A stretch of 46,344 nt of DNA. Source: an uncultured Clostridia bacterium (GTDB lineage Bacteria; Bacillota; Clostridia; Oscillospirales; Ruminococcaceae). The DNA lies in the NCBI GenBank assembly GCA_947627465.1, contig CANQWD010000022.1:1-46344 (forward strand), given 5' to 3'. Under the pieces are notes generated by a model that was given only the letters and a program-made list of their open reading frames with translations, searched no databases and was not told where the DNA came from. Shown here piece by piece: positions 34,386 through 42,395 of this stretch (its first letter is position 1; each line of letters begins with the position of its first letter). The position numbers were made by a program, and so were the translations under genes.

Positions 34386-34429
34386 TTAAGGCAATACCGC
34401 GCAAATGTTATGGTGCGGTATTGCCTTAA
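34386..34429. repeat. Perfect 15-bp inverted repeat
   Basis: TTAAGGCAATACCGC (34386-34400) and its exact complement (34415-34429) with a 14-base loop. The arm resembles 33339-33355 and 64-78. It begins 1 bp after the stop of the small gene at 34431 and may also act as its terminator (a CTTGCTTTTTTT run follows on the minus strand). Confidence 0.75.
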
Positions 34430-34430
34430 T

Positions 34431-34574
34431 TTACAGATCCTGAAGATCCGCCGCGGGAATATCGTTTTCGAGATTATCCCTGGCAAGATCGGTATCGATA
34501 ACGGGGTAAATATGCGCCGGAATGGGCTTTTCCTCGCACTCCTCGTTTGGACCCTTAGCGCCGTGCTTAGACAT
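34431..34574 (-). CDS. Small soluble protein, 47 residues
   Basis: The ORF starts MSKHGAKGPNEECEEKPIPA and ends IPAADLQDL. It is hydrophilic and acidic with no membrane segment. The ATG at 34574 is preceded by AGAGGTGAT at ideal spacing, which is the main reason to accept it. It lies 53 bp after the flavin reductase on the same strand and stops just before the inverted repeat at 34386. I do not recognise the family. Confidence 0.6.
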   Translation of the reverse strand: MSKHGAKGPNEECEEKPIPAHIYPVIDTDLARDNLENDIPAADLQDL

Positions 34575-34627
34575 AAAATCACCTCTCGGTAATTATGCCG
34601 CGGCGGCTCGGAAATATGCGAGGAAAA

Positions 34628-35179
34628 TTATTTCAGCGCGAAGCCCGCCTTAAACGCGTCCGCGACCTTTTCGCCGAGCTTGTAGTAGCCGTGATATATC
34701 GGGTCTACGACAACGGGGTCGATTTTCGCAATGTCCGGCTCGCCGTCGGTGAGAGCGCACTCGCACAGTGATACGTTTTTGATCTCGCCGATATATTTGC
34801 CGCCGGGAAGAATTTCCTTAAGCTCGCATTCAAGGCAGAGCGGCAGCTCGTTGATAACGGGCGCGTTTACAAATTCGGATTTGGAAACGGTAAATCCCGC
34901 CTTTTCCATTTTGTCGGGAGCGTCTTTAGCCGATACCACGCCGACATAATCGCACGCGACGATCTTTTCGGAGTTCGCTATCGACACGGTAAACGCCTTT
35001 GTTTTCGCGATGTTATCCGTAGTTACGTGACTTCCCAGCTCGATCATGATTTCGTTCGCGCCGCACTGACCGCCCCAAGCGGCGTTCATGGCGTTGGGCT
35101 TGCCATTTTCATCGTAAGTCGCGATGATAAGCACGGGCTGCGGCATCAGAAGGGGTTTTACGCCTAAATTTTTTCTCAT
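34628..35179 (-). CDS. Flavin reductase-like / flavoredoxin family protein
   Basis: A 183-residue FMN-binding split-barrel protein. Features are PVLIIATYDENGKPNAMNAAWGG (near residue 15), FTVSIANSEKIVACDYVGVVSAKDAPDK (near 63; the SGxxxDK-type loop) and the end YYKLGEKVADAFKAGF. Such proteins carry FMN and transfer electrons or reduce flavin. The ATG at 35179 has an AAAGGAAG site. The small gene at 34431 follows it. Confidence 0.93.
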   Translation of the reverse strand: MRKNLGVKPLLMPQPVLIIATYDENGKPNAMNAAWGGQCGANEIMIELGSHVTTDNIAKTKAFTVSIANSEKIVACDYVGVVSAKDAPDKMEKAGFTVSKSEFVNAPVINELPLCLECELKEILPGGKYIGEIKNVSLCECALTDGEPDIAKIDPVVVDPIYHGYYKLGEKVADAFKAGFALK

Positions 35180-35211
35180 AGTAATAGCTTCCTTTCAAAT
35201 TTGATATATTT

Positions 35212-35228
35212 TTCCCCGCTGCGCGGGG
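35212..35228. terminator. Small GC hairpin
   Basis: CCCCGC/GCGGGG around TGC, followed on the plus strand by TGTTTTGCTTTTT. It lies between two minus-strand genes, so its orientation does not suit either well. Confidence 0.35.
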
Positions 35229-35239
35229 TGTTTTGCTTT

Positions 35240-36754
35240 TTATTCCGTGTCCAATTCGTCTATTTCGGCTTGTATCTCCTTTTGCCGTTCAAAGAACATC
35301 AGTCCCTTGTTGTTGTCAAAATATTCCTTGCAGCCGTATCTTCCGATAAACCGCGCCGCGTAGCCGCTTACCGTAAGCTCGGTAACTAAGATCAGCAGCT
35401 CCTGACTTCCCTTTTGAAACGCCGATTCGCAAAAGTTGAACGCGTTGGAAAGCGCGTTTCCCGCCGCCGTCACGGATTTTGTCAAGTCCTTTTTCCGCTT
35501 GTCGAAATTCGATTTGAGCAGCTTGAACGCGCCGTTCGCGTCGTCGGGCGATTTTTCGAGTATCTGCTTTTTGTCCTCCTCGAGCGCCGCGATAACCGCG
35601 TTCAGGATATAGACCTTGTCGCTTGAGATGTTTGCCGCTTTTTTGCCCACGGAAAGAGCCTTGCGCTTTTCCGAGATCTGCCGCTCTACGGAGTCCTCAA
35701 AGCTCTTATCGACGGTGAAGTCGAACTTTGCCGTTTTAAGGCACGGCATAATTTCCGAAAGCTCGCCATTGATAAGCTCCGAAGCGCGAATGTTTTCGAG
35801 AAGCCCGTCCATTATAAGCCCCAGCAGCGACAGGCGCTCGTCGAATTTCGCCGCCTGTGCGCGGGCGAGTATCTCCGCGTCCGCGCTGCCGTCAAGGATC
35901 TTATCGACCTGATAATCCGAGCGGTATTTCTTGAACAGATCGTAATAGACAGCAAAGCTTTTCGCGATCTTTGCGTTCTGCAAATACTGTTTTATCAAAT
36001 TCTCGTTTACGGGCAGATCTTTCTGCTCGTAGATCTTGATGATATCCGAAAGGTCGCTCCAGCCGCGCGCCGTTACGAAGCTCTTGCCGTCAACCGTGGT
36101 CTCGATCTTATAAAAGTCGTCCTTTTTAATGTCGAGATAAGTGATGACGGCGGGGTGCGTAGATCTCGACAGCGCGTATTCTTTCCAAGCGTCGTAGTCC
36201 GCCTCAACGTCTATGCGTTTTAATCTGTCCCAAGTAACTATGTCAAATTCGCGCACGGAGTTGTTGTATTCCGGAGGGTTTCCGGCGGTAACTACTATCC
36301 AGCCGCTCGGAACTTTATGTCTGCCGAACGTCTTGTATTGCAGAAATTGCAGCATTGCCGGCGCGAGCGTCTCGGAAACGCAGTTTATTTCGTCCAGAAA
36401 CAAAATTCCCTCGGAAATGCCCGTCAATTCTATCATATCGTAAACGCTTGCGATTATCTCGCTCATCGTGTATTCCGAGACGCTGTATTCCTCGCCGCCG
36501 TAGTTCTTCTTCACGATAAACGGAAGTCCCAGCGCGGACTGCCGCGTGTGGTGGGTCATGGAATAACTTACCAAACCGATATTCAGTTCTTCGGCTACCT
36601 GCTCCATGATCGCCGTTTTGCCGATACCCGGCGCGCCCATCAGAAACACGGGACGCTGCCGTTCTGTCGGAATAACGAAATTTCCGAATTTATCCTTTGT
36701 AAGATACGCCGCCACAGCGTTTTTTATGTCCTCTTTCGCTTGCTTTATGTTCAT
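35240..36754 (-). CDS. MoxR-type AAA ATPase
   Basis: A 504-residue protein. The AAA_5/MoxR module covers residues 1-260: Walker A GAPGIGKTA (near 40), Walker B ILFLDEIN (near 118), sensor-1 VVTAGNPPEYN and an arginine-finger region WDRLKRIDV. Residues 270-504 are helical and charged, without a recognised domain. MoxR ATPases usually load or remodel client complexes with a von Willebrand factor A protein, but none is present in the window. A consensus promoter lies at 36839-36867. The end overlaps no gene. Confidence 0.9.
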   Translation of the reverse strand: MNIKQAKEDIKNAVAAYLTKDKFGNFVIPTERQRPVFLMGAPGIGKTAIMEQVAEELNIGLVSYSMTHHTRQSALGLPFIVKKNYGGEEYSVSEYTMSEIIASVYDMIELTGISEGILFLDEINCVSETLAPAMLQFLQYKTFGRHKVPSGWIVVTAGNPPEYNNSVREFDIVTWDRLKRIDVEADYDAWKEYALSRSTHPAVITYLDIKKDDFYKIETTVDGKSFVTARGWSDLSDIIKIYEQKDLPVNENLIKQYLQNAKIAKSFAVYYDLFKKYRSDYQVDKILDGSADAEILARAQAAKFDERLSLLGLIMDGLLENIRASELINGELSEIMPCLKTAKFDFTVDKSFEDSVERQISEKRKALSVGKKAANISSDKVYILNAVIAALEEDKKQILEKSPDDANGAFKLLKSNFDKRKKDLTKSVTAAGNALSNAFNFCESAFQKGSQELLILVTELTVSGYAARFIGRYGCKEYFDNNKGLMFFERQKEIQAEIDELDTE

Positions 36755-36838
36755 TTCAACACTCCAAAATTACAGTTCGTACCGCCTGTTTTCCGTTCGC
36801 GTGAGAATGCGGCATGCGGAAAGAACTATGATATCTAT

Positions 36839-36867
36839 ATTATAATACATTAACGCGCCGTTGTCAA
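36839..36867 (-). promoter_or_regulatory. Consensus promoter for the MoxR-type gene
   Basis: On the minus strand TTGACA (36862-36867), 17-bp spacer, TATAAT (36839-36844). Confidence 0.8.
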
Positions 36868-36933
36868 GAGGGCGGCAGGAAGCAAAGCGCGAGTGCGATA
36901 CTAATTTCAATAAAAACATAATTTGTATATATT

Positions 36934-37437
36934 TTACGGGCAAATTTTGGAACGATTGACAGCGCTTTGAGTTTTTTCGGCAAGATTTACGATCGGCTTA
37001 TTCAGCTTCCGCGCGAATTTAACGGTTTGAAACGCTCCGCCGCTTTGGGGCTCGATACAGCAAAGGATTAAATCGGAGCGCTCCGCCATTATACGGTTGC
37101 GCGTCGAAAACGCGGCTTTGAAGTGACTTTCGGCGGCTTCTTCGCAAATCTCCACCTCGTCATAATAGTTTTCGAGAGCGGCGGTGTTTTTGCGGTACTC
37201 GTCGGTCATATACGGCAAAACGAGGACGAGCGCGCTGTTGCCGCGGTCGAGAGCTTTTTGCGTTCGCCGTATAGCCGAAGCCGCCAAAAGATCAAATTCC
37301 CCGTTTCGTCCTATAAGGAACTCGACATACTCCTTTGAACGGATAAGCAATTCGACCTCTTTAACAAGAGTATTCTCGACTTCAAGCGGATTTGATATTT
37401 CTCGATGCCCGAACAGGCTTACTGTAAAAATATTCAT
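36934..37437 (-). CDS. SLOG-fold nucleotide-binding protein
   Basis: A 167-residue Rossmann-like protein. It begins with MNIFTVSLFGHREISNP and has GRNGEFDLLAASAIRR (near residue 42) and MAERSDLILCCIEPQSGGAF (near 121), the layout of SLOG/LOG-superfamily proteins (DprA, YpsA-like), which bind nucleotide-like ligands. No catalytic LOG motif (PGGxGT) is clear, so it may be a sensor. The frame is open to 37485; the ATG at 37437 follows AAGGGGGG. It is divergent from the XRE gene at 37559 and its promoter is nested in palindromic operators. Confidence 0.82.
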   Translation of the reverse strand: MNIFTVSLFGHREISNPLEVENTLVKEVELLIRSKEYVEFLIGRNGEFDLLAASAIRRTQKALDRGNSALVLVLPYMTDEYRKNTAALENYYDEVEICEEAAESHFKAAFSTRNRIMAERSDLILCCIEPQSGGAFQTVKFARKLNKPIVNLAEKTQSAVNRSKICP

Positions 37438-37474
37438 AAATATCCCCCCCTTATTATCTGAAACCACATTTTTA

Positions 37475-37489
37475 TTATGTGACACATAA
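37475..37489. promoter_or_regulatory. Palindromic operator at the SLOG start site
   Basis: TTATGTGACACATAA is a perfect 15-bp palindrome. It covers the expected transcription start of the SLOG gene, whose -10 box is at 37495-37500. Confidence 0.65.
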
Positions 37490-37494
37490 TATAT

Positions 37495-37523
37495 ATTATA
37501 TCATGCATAATACAATAAGTCAA
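37495..37523 (-). promoter_or_regulatory. Promoter of the SLOG gene
   Basis: On the minus strand TTGACT (37518-37523), 17-bp spacer, TATAAT (37495-37500). Confidence 0.75.
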
Positions 37524-37530
37524 TATTGTA
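37511..37530. promoter_or_regulatory. Second palindromic operator, centred on the -35 box
   Basis: TACAATA (37511-37517) and TATTGTA (37524-37530) flank exactly the six bases of the SLOG -35 box. A repressor on this site would block the promoter and could also regulate the divergent XRE gene. Confidence 0.65.
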
Positions 37531-37558
37531 TGATAAAATAGTTATAAGGGTGATAACT

Positions 37559-37786
37559 ATGAAAGAGGAACATTACGAATTATGCAGGCAAGTAGGCTTA
37601 AAGATAGCTTACTACCGCAAATTGCGCGGATTTACACAGGAACAGCTCGCCGAAATGATAGACAAGAGCACTGCTTTTCTTGGGGCGGTTGAGGCACCTA
37701 ACGTAAACCGAGCGATTTCTCTCGACACCTTGTTTGATATCGCCAAGGCTCTTGATGTGCCCGCTTATAAGTTCCTTGAGGAATGA
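37559..37786 (+). CDS. Small XRE-family regulator
   Basis: A 75-residue single-domain HTH protein: LKIAYYRKLRGFTQEQLAEMIDKSTAFLGAVE is the HTH core, and ISLDTLFDIAKALDVPAYKFLEE the usual end. The frame is open to 37526, but the ATG at 37559 follows AAGGGTGA. It is divergent from the SLOG gene with two palindromes between them, so autoregulation and control of the SLOG gene are likely. The recognition helix region includes AFLGAVEAPN, an unusual sequence for the turn. Confidence 0.92.
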   Translation: MKEEHYELCRQVGLKIAYYRKLRGFTQEQLAEMIDKSTAFLGAVEAPNVNRAISLDTLFDIAKALDVPAYKFLEE

Positions 37787-37870
37787 TAAATGTACGGATA
37801 TATTGAAAAAAGTTTTATGAATTCCGTTTTGTTGATTTGAGTGTATTACGCGCCAAGAGCGAGGGGACAA

Positions 37871-37936
37871 CCCTACGGGAGGGGGAGAGGGGGGCGTCTG
37901 TAACTTGTTGCGCCCCCCTCTCCCCCTCCCTACGGG
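37871..37936. repeat. GC-rich long inverted repeat
   Basis: Twenty-six-base arms (37871-37896 and 37911-37936) are complementary with about two mismatches around a 14-base loop. One strand is almost pure purine (GGGAGGGGGAGAGGGGGG), with four runs of three or more G, so quadruplex formation is also possible. A second pyrimidine-rich stretch lies at 37970-38007. The region 37787-38160 holds no gene. Confidence 0.8.
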
Positions 37937-37942
37937 TTTAGG

Positions 37943-37960
37943 GTGACCGCTTGCGGTCAC
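37943..37960. repeat. Perfect short hairpin
   Basis: GTGACCGC/GCGGTCAC with a TT loop. A similar AACCGTTTGCGGTCATTCGC stands at 134-155. Confidence 0.7.
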
Positions 37961-38053
37961 TCGCCCTCGCGCTCCCTTTTCCCCTTTCCCTCCCCCTCTC
38001 CCCCCTAACACGCTCAATTAGGTGGACAGTTGCCAATTTTAATAAACTTTTCT

Positions 38054-38088
38054 CGCTTTTTTTATGTTCATTAAAAAAAGCGTTTTTT
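38054..38088 (+). terminator. Rho-independent terminator
   Basis: Arms CGCTTTTTTT (38054-38063) and AAAAAAAGCG (38073-38082) followed by TTTTTT. It would end transcripts from the XRE side. Confidence 0.65.
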
Positions 38089-38166
38089 GTTTTCTCTCCC
38101 CTCTCTAAAGGGGCAATTGGCATTTTTATTATATTGTGAAAATTGCGTGAAACTTATAGAATTCGC

Positions 38167-38195
38167 TTGACATTTTAATAAAACGGTGCTACAAT
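38167..38195 (+). promoter_or_regulatory. Promoter of the RHH-protein operon
   Basis: TTGACA (38167-38172), 17-bp spacer, TACAAT (38190-38195). Confidence 0.75.
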
Positions 38196-38254
38196 TATTA
38201 ACAGAGGGAGCAAAATCAAGAGCGACAGCAAGAGTCAAGGCGAGGTGAGGAAAA

Positions 38255-38908
38255 ATGAGCAAAAGCATTTACAGCTTAGTGCTGACGGACGAGGTGGTGG
38301 ACGCGGTGGACGCTCTGGCGCGTTCGGCGGGAATGTCGCGCTCTGCGATGATAAACAGCATACTTGCCGAGCGGGTCGCATACGTCACGCCCGAAATGCG
38401 GCTGCGGGAAATTCTCGACAGCTTGGCGCGTTCGATGAACAGCAGTTTTATGCTCGCCGAAAAGCCCGCGGGTTCAACGCTCTCCGCGCGGACTTCGCTG
38501 AAATACCGCTACAAGCCCACCGTTAAATATTCCGTCGAGATATTCTCCGAGAACGGCAAAAGGGCGGGCGAACTTAAAGTCTCGTTCCGTTCGCAGAACG
38601 CCGCGCTTATCGCCGATTTGACGGAGTTTTTCAAGTGCTGGGCGGGTCTGGAGCAAAAGTATATCGCCGATAAAATCAACGATGATATTCTTTACACGAT
38701 ACAGGACGGGCGGTTTTCGCGAACGCTCAATATGCCGAGCGAGAATATCTCCGAGGACGAACTGGGAGAAGCGGTCGCGGACTATATGGCTATGCTGGAC
38801 GGCACGATGAAAGAGTATTTTTTGAAGCTGCCCGATACCGAGAACGCCGCATTGTCTGCCGAGGAATTCTACCGCAAAGAAATAGACGAACGGGAAGTCA
38901 TAATATGA
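38255..38908 (+). CDS. Protein with N-terminal ribbon-helix-helix domain
   Basis: A 217-residue protein. Residues 1-45 fit a ribbon-helix-helix DNA-binding fold (SIYSLVLTDEVVDAVDALAR then GMSRSAMINSILAERV). Residues 75-150 form a beta-rich domain (YKPTVKYSVEIFSENGKRAGELKVSF) and the rest is helical and acidic. The larger C-terminal part is not one I recognise; it may bind a ligand or partner. The ATG has a GAGGTGAGG site. It has its own promoter and ends overlapping the following GNAT gene (ATGA). Confidence 0.85.
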   Translation: MSKSIYSLVLTDEVVDAVDALARSAGMSRSAMINSILAERVAYVTPEMRLREILDSLARSMNSSFMLAEKPAGSTLSARTSLKYRYKPTVKYSVEIFSENGKRAGELKVSFRSQNAALIADLTEFFKCWAGLEQKYIADKINDDILYTIQDGRFSRTLNMPSENISEDELGEAVADYMAMLDGTMKEYFLKLPDTENAALSAEEFYRKEIDEREVII

Positions 38909-39486
38909 CGGCGCAGGGCGATTTGGCGAGTTTTCCGACCATAATAACTCCGAGACTTGTGCTGCGAGAGTTTACGGAAAACGATTCGGAGACGATATAT
39001 AAAATATACGGCGATGAGGAAGTAAACAGGTTTTTGCCGTGGTTTCCGCTCAAAACGCTTGAAGAAGCGCAAACCTTTTATAAAAGCCGAATTGAACGAG
39101 AGCGCTGTTATTATGCTGTCTGTTAAAGGGACGGAAGCGTGATGGGCTATGTCAACGTTTCCGAGGACAACGAACTCGGCTACGGACTTCTCGGCGAATA
39201 TCGGGGCTGCGGTTACGCGACCGAGGCTTGCGCGGCAATAATACAAAAGCTGAAAGCGGACAGCTTGCCGTTTATCTTCGCCACTCACGACGTAAACAAT
39301 CCGCGAAGCGGCGAGGTAATGCGGCGGCTCGGTATGAAGTATAAATATTCATATCAAGAGCAATGGCAGCCTAAGAACATTTCAGTCACGTTCAGACTGT
39401 ATCAAATAAATCTTGACGGAAATGACGACAGGGTTTACCGAAAATATTGGAACAACTCCGACGTTCATTTTATAGAAGCAATTTAA
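38905..39486 (+). pseudogene. GNAT N-acetyltransferase interrupted by an in-frame TAA
   Basis: The two open segments (38905-39123 and 39127-39486) are in the same frame and together give a 193-codon GNAT of the RimJ type: FPTIITPRLVLREFTENDSE at the start, GEYRGCGYATEACAA for acetyl-CoA binding and ATHDVNNPRSGEVMRRLGMKY. A single TAA at 39124-39126 (after YYAVC) separates them. No frameshift is needed to join the halves, so one substitution explains the break. It may be a young pseudogene, a sequencing error or a readthrough case. The second half has no good ribosome binding site. The start overlaps the RHH gene. Confidence 0.88.
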
Positions 39487-39500
39487 AGGAGGTATCCTAT

Positions 39501-42095
39501 ATGAATCCGAATAAATTCACGCAAAAGAGTTTGGAAGCCGTTCAGGCGGCGCAGGACGTTTCGCTGTCCTATCAGAACAACTGCATAGAGCAAATGCATT
39601 TGCTGTACGCGCTTCTTTCGGACGAGGGCGGGCTTATCCCGCAAGTGATAACCAAAATGGGTATCGACGCGAACGGCTTTAAAACCGCCGCGCTGAAATA
39701 CATTGAGGGAATGCCGCGCGTTACGGGAAGCGGTCGCGAAGCGGGAAAAATATACGTCTCGCCCGAACTCGACAAGGCGTTCGCCGAAGCTGAAACGCAA
39801 GCCGAGCGTATGAAGGACGAGTACGTTTCCGTGGAGCATTTGCTGCTGGCTCTCGTTGAGAAGCCCGACAGCGGCGTTCAGAGTATGTTGAAATCGTTCG
39901 GCGTGGAGAAGAAAAAGCTGCTCACCGTGCTTCAAGAGATACGCGGAAATCAGCGCGTGACTTCTCAAAATCCCGAGGAGACTTACGACGTACTCAAAAA
40001 GTACGGTCAGGACTTGGTGGAGCTTGCCCGTCAAAACAAGCTCGACCCCGTGATCGGGCGCGACAGCGAAATTCGCTCCGTTATCAGAATACTCTCGCGG
40101 AAAACCAAAAACAATCCGTGTCTTATCGGCGAACCGGGCGTGGGCAAGACCGCGATAGCCGAGGGCTTGGCTTTGCGTATAGTTCGCGGAGACGTTCCCT
40201 CAAACCTTAAAGACCGCAAGCTGTTTTCGCTCGATATGGGTGCGCTTATCGCGGGCGCGAAGTATCAAGGCGAGTTTGAGGAGCGTTTGAAAGCTGTGCT
40301 CAATGAAGTCAAGAAGTCGGACGGCAGAATAATCCTCTTTATAGACGAGCTGCATTTGATAGTCGGCGCGGGCAAAACGAGCGGCGCTATGGACGCGGGC
40401 AACCTCTTAAAACCTATGCTCGCCCGCGGCGAACTGCACTGCATTGGCGCAACGACCTTGGACGAGTACGCGAAATATATCGAGAAAGATCCCGCTTTGG
40501 AACGCCGTTTCCAGAAAGTTCAGGTAGACGAGCCTACGGTCGAGGACACTATTTCGATACTGCGCGGGCTTAAAGAGCGCTATGAAGTTTTCCACGGCGT
40601 AAAGATACACGACAACGCGATTATCGCGGCGGCGACCCTTTCAGACCGCTACATCACCGATAGATTTTTGCCCGATAAGGCGATAGACCTTGTGGACGAA
40701 GCATGCGCGATGATACGCACCGAAATGGACAGTATGCCGTCGGAGCTTGACGAAATTTCCCGTTCTATTATGCAAATGGAGATCGAGGAGGCCGCTCTTA
40801 AAAAGGAGACGGACGAACTTTCCAAAGAGCACCTCGCCGATATTCAAAAAGAACTTGCCGAAAAGCGCGACAAGTTCAACTCCATGAAAGCAAAGTGGGA
40901 GAACGAGAAGAACGCAATTACGAAAGTTCAAGACCTCCGCAAAACTATCGAGCAGACCAACGCGGATATTGAAAAAGCAAAGCGCGAAAACGACCTCAAC
41001 AAAGCCGCCGAACTGATGTACGGCAAACTGCCGCAATTGCAGGAGGAACTTAAAAAAGAGGAAGACCTCGCCGAGGAAGCAAAGTCCAACTCGCTTTTGA
41101 GGGATAAAGTAAGCGATGAGGAGATAGCGAGAATTGTTGCTCGGCGCACGGGCATTCCCGTGGCGAAACTTGTCGAGGGCGAACGCGAGAAAATCCTCTC
41201 CCTTGCCGACACTCTTCATAAGAGAGTTATGGGTCAGGACGAAGCCGTAAACCGCGTCACCGAGAGCATTATGCGCTCCAGAGCGGGTATCAACGACCCC
41301 AGAAAACCGCTCGGCTCGTTCCTGTTCCTCGGTCCCACGGGCGTGGGCAAGACCGAGCTTGCCAAAGCTCTCGCCGAAGCTCTCTTCGACGACGAGCACA
41401 ACATCATTCGACTTGACATGAGCGAATATATGGAGAAGCACACCGTCAGCCGCTTGATTGGAGCGCCTCCCGGATACGTCGGCTACGAGGAGGGCGGTCA
41501 GCTTACCGACGCGGTTCGCCGCAAGCCGTACTCCGTCGTTCTCTTTGATGAAGTCGAAAAAGCGCACCCCGATGTGTTCAACGTGCTTTTGCAGATACTC
41601 GACGACGGCAGAGTTACCGACAGCCAAGGCAGACTTATCGACTTTAAGAATACGATAATCATACTCACGTCGAACCTCGGTTCGAACTTTATTCTTGACG
41701 GCATTGACGAGAACGGCGAAATTTCCGAGGAAGCGCGGGATAACGTTGACAAGGTTTTGAAGCAGTCGTTTCGTCCCGAGTTTTTAAACCGTCTCGACGA
41801 GATAGTATTCTACAAGCCGCTCACCAAAAAAGAGATATTCGGCATTATCGACTTGCAGGCGGCAGATCTCGCGAAACGTCTTAAAGAGAAGCAATTGGGG
41901 CTTGAAATATCCGACGAGGCAAAACAGCTTATCGTTGATGAAAGCTACGACCCGAGTTTTGGAGCGCGTCCGCTGAAACGCTATATGCAGCGCAATCTCG
42001 AAACGCTGATAGCGCGTGAAATTCTCGCCGATAAACTTCATCAGGGCGACACGATACGCGTCGCCGTCAAGGACGGAAAACTCGCCGTAGAATAA
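39501..42095 (+). CDS. clpB: ATP-dependent disaggregase ClpB
   Basis: An 864-residue Hsp100 chaperone that rescues aggregated proteins with DnaK. The N-domain is at 1-145, NBD1 has [13 protein letters not shown] (near 200) and [13 protein letters not shown], the long coiled-coil middle domain (about 400-530) marks ClpB rather than ClpA/C, and NBD2 has [14 protein letters not shown] (near 612). The C-terminal D2-small domain ends [18 protein letters not shown]. The frame is open from 39447, but the ATG at 39501 has AAAGGAGG. No CIRCE or CtsR-like operator is visible upstream. It lies 14 bp after the broken GNAT gene. Confidence 0.98.
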   Translation: MNPNKFTQKSLEAVQAAQDVSLSYQNNCIEQMHLLYALLSDEGGLIPQVITKMGIDANGFKTAALKYIEGMPRVTGSGREAGKIYVSPELDKAFAEAETQAERMKDEYVSVEHLLLALVEKPDSGVQSMLKSFGVEKKKLLTVLQEIRGNQRVTSQNPEETYDVLKKYGQDLVELARQNKLDPVIGRDSEIRSVIRILSRKTKNNPCLIGEPGVGKTAIAEGLALRIVRGDVPSNLKDRKLFSLDMGALIAGAKYQGEFEERLKAVLNEVKKSDGRIILFIDELHLIVGAGKTSGAMDAGNLLKPMLARGELHCIGATTLDEYAKYIEKDPALERRFQKVQVDEPTVEDTISILRGLKERYEVFHGVKIHDNAIIAAATLSDRYITDRFLPDKAIDLVDEACAMIRTEMDSMPSELDEISRSIMQMEIEEAALKKETDELSKEHLADIQKELAEKRDKFNSMKAKWENEKNAITKVQDLRKTIEQTNADIEKAKRENDLNKAAELMYGKLPQLQEELKKEEDLAEEAKSNSLLRDKVSDEEIARIVARRTGIPVAKLVEGEREKILSLADTLHKRVMGQDEAVNRVTESIMRSRAGINDPRKPLGSFLFLGPTGVGKTELAKALAEALFDDEHNIIRLDMSEYMEKHTVSRLIGAPPGYVGYEEGGQLTDAVRRKPYSVVLFDEVEKAHPDVFNVLLQILDDGRVTDSQGRLIDFKNTIIILTSNLGSNFILDGIDENGEISEEARDNVDKVLKQSFRPEFLNRLDEIVFYKPLTKKEIFGIIDLQAADLAKRLKEKQLGLEISDEAKQLIVDESYDPSFGARPLKRYMQRNLETLIAREILADKLHQGDTIRVAVKDGKLAVE

Positions 42096-42109
42096 TTTTG
42101 TTTCACATA

Positions 42110-42138
42110 TTGACAAAACCTCTTGCATAGGTTATAAT
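42110..42138 (+). promoter_or_regulatory. Perfect consensus promoter downstream of clpB
   Basis: TTGACA (42110-42115), 17-bp spacer, TATAAT (42133-42138). The leader to glmM would be about 250 nt and would cross the repeat at 42193 and the hairpin at 42347. Confidence 0.85.
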
Positions 42139-42192
42139 GTAAAGGGGAATTGCAAAATCCTGTTATCACTTTTGGTCAGCAGCACAACATCT

Positions 42193-42316
42193 CAATTGAC
42201 AATGTACAGTGTACAATTGACAATTATGGTTGCGCGCTTCGCGCGCTGATTTAAATACGCGCCGCGCAGCGGCGCACCTTAATTGTCAATTATCAATTGT
42301 ACATTGTACATTGTAA
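42193..42316. repeat. Full-length palindromic repeat element, copy 2 (inverted relative to 22910)
   Basis: Read on the minus strand, it matches 22910-23037 in order: an AATTGACAATTAAGG-type arm, the TGCGCCGC/GCGGCGC hairpin, a TATTTAAATCAGCGCGCG stretch and the second arm. It lies between the promoter and glmM. Confidence 0.8.
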
Positions 42317-42346
42317 AGGGTGATTTCATATTGCAAAAAAAGTTAT

Positions 42347-42376
42347 TTCCCCCGCCGCGGCGGGGGAATTTTTATT
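42347..42376 (+). terminator. Strong hairpin with T-run just before glmM
   Basis: A perfect 22-bp palindrome (arms TTCCCCCGCC/GGCGGGGGAA) is followed by TTTTTATT, a textbook terminator. It lies 20 bp before the glmM start, so it could attenuate transcripts from 42110 or end readthrough. Confidence 0.75.
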
Positions 42377-42395
42377 ATTGAAAAGAGGAAACATT

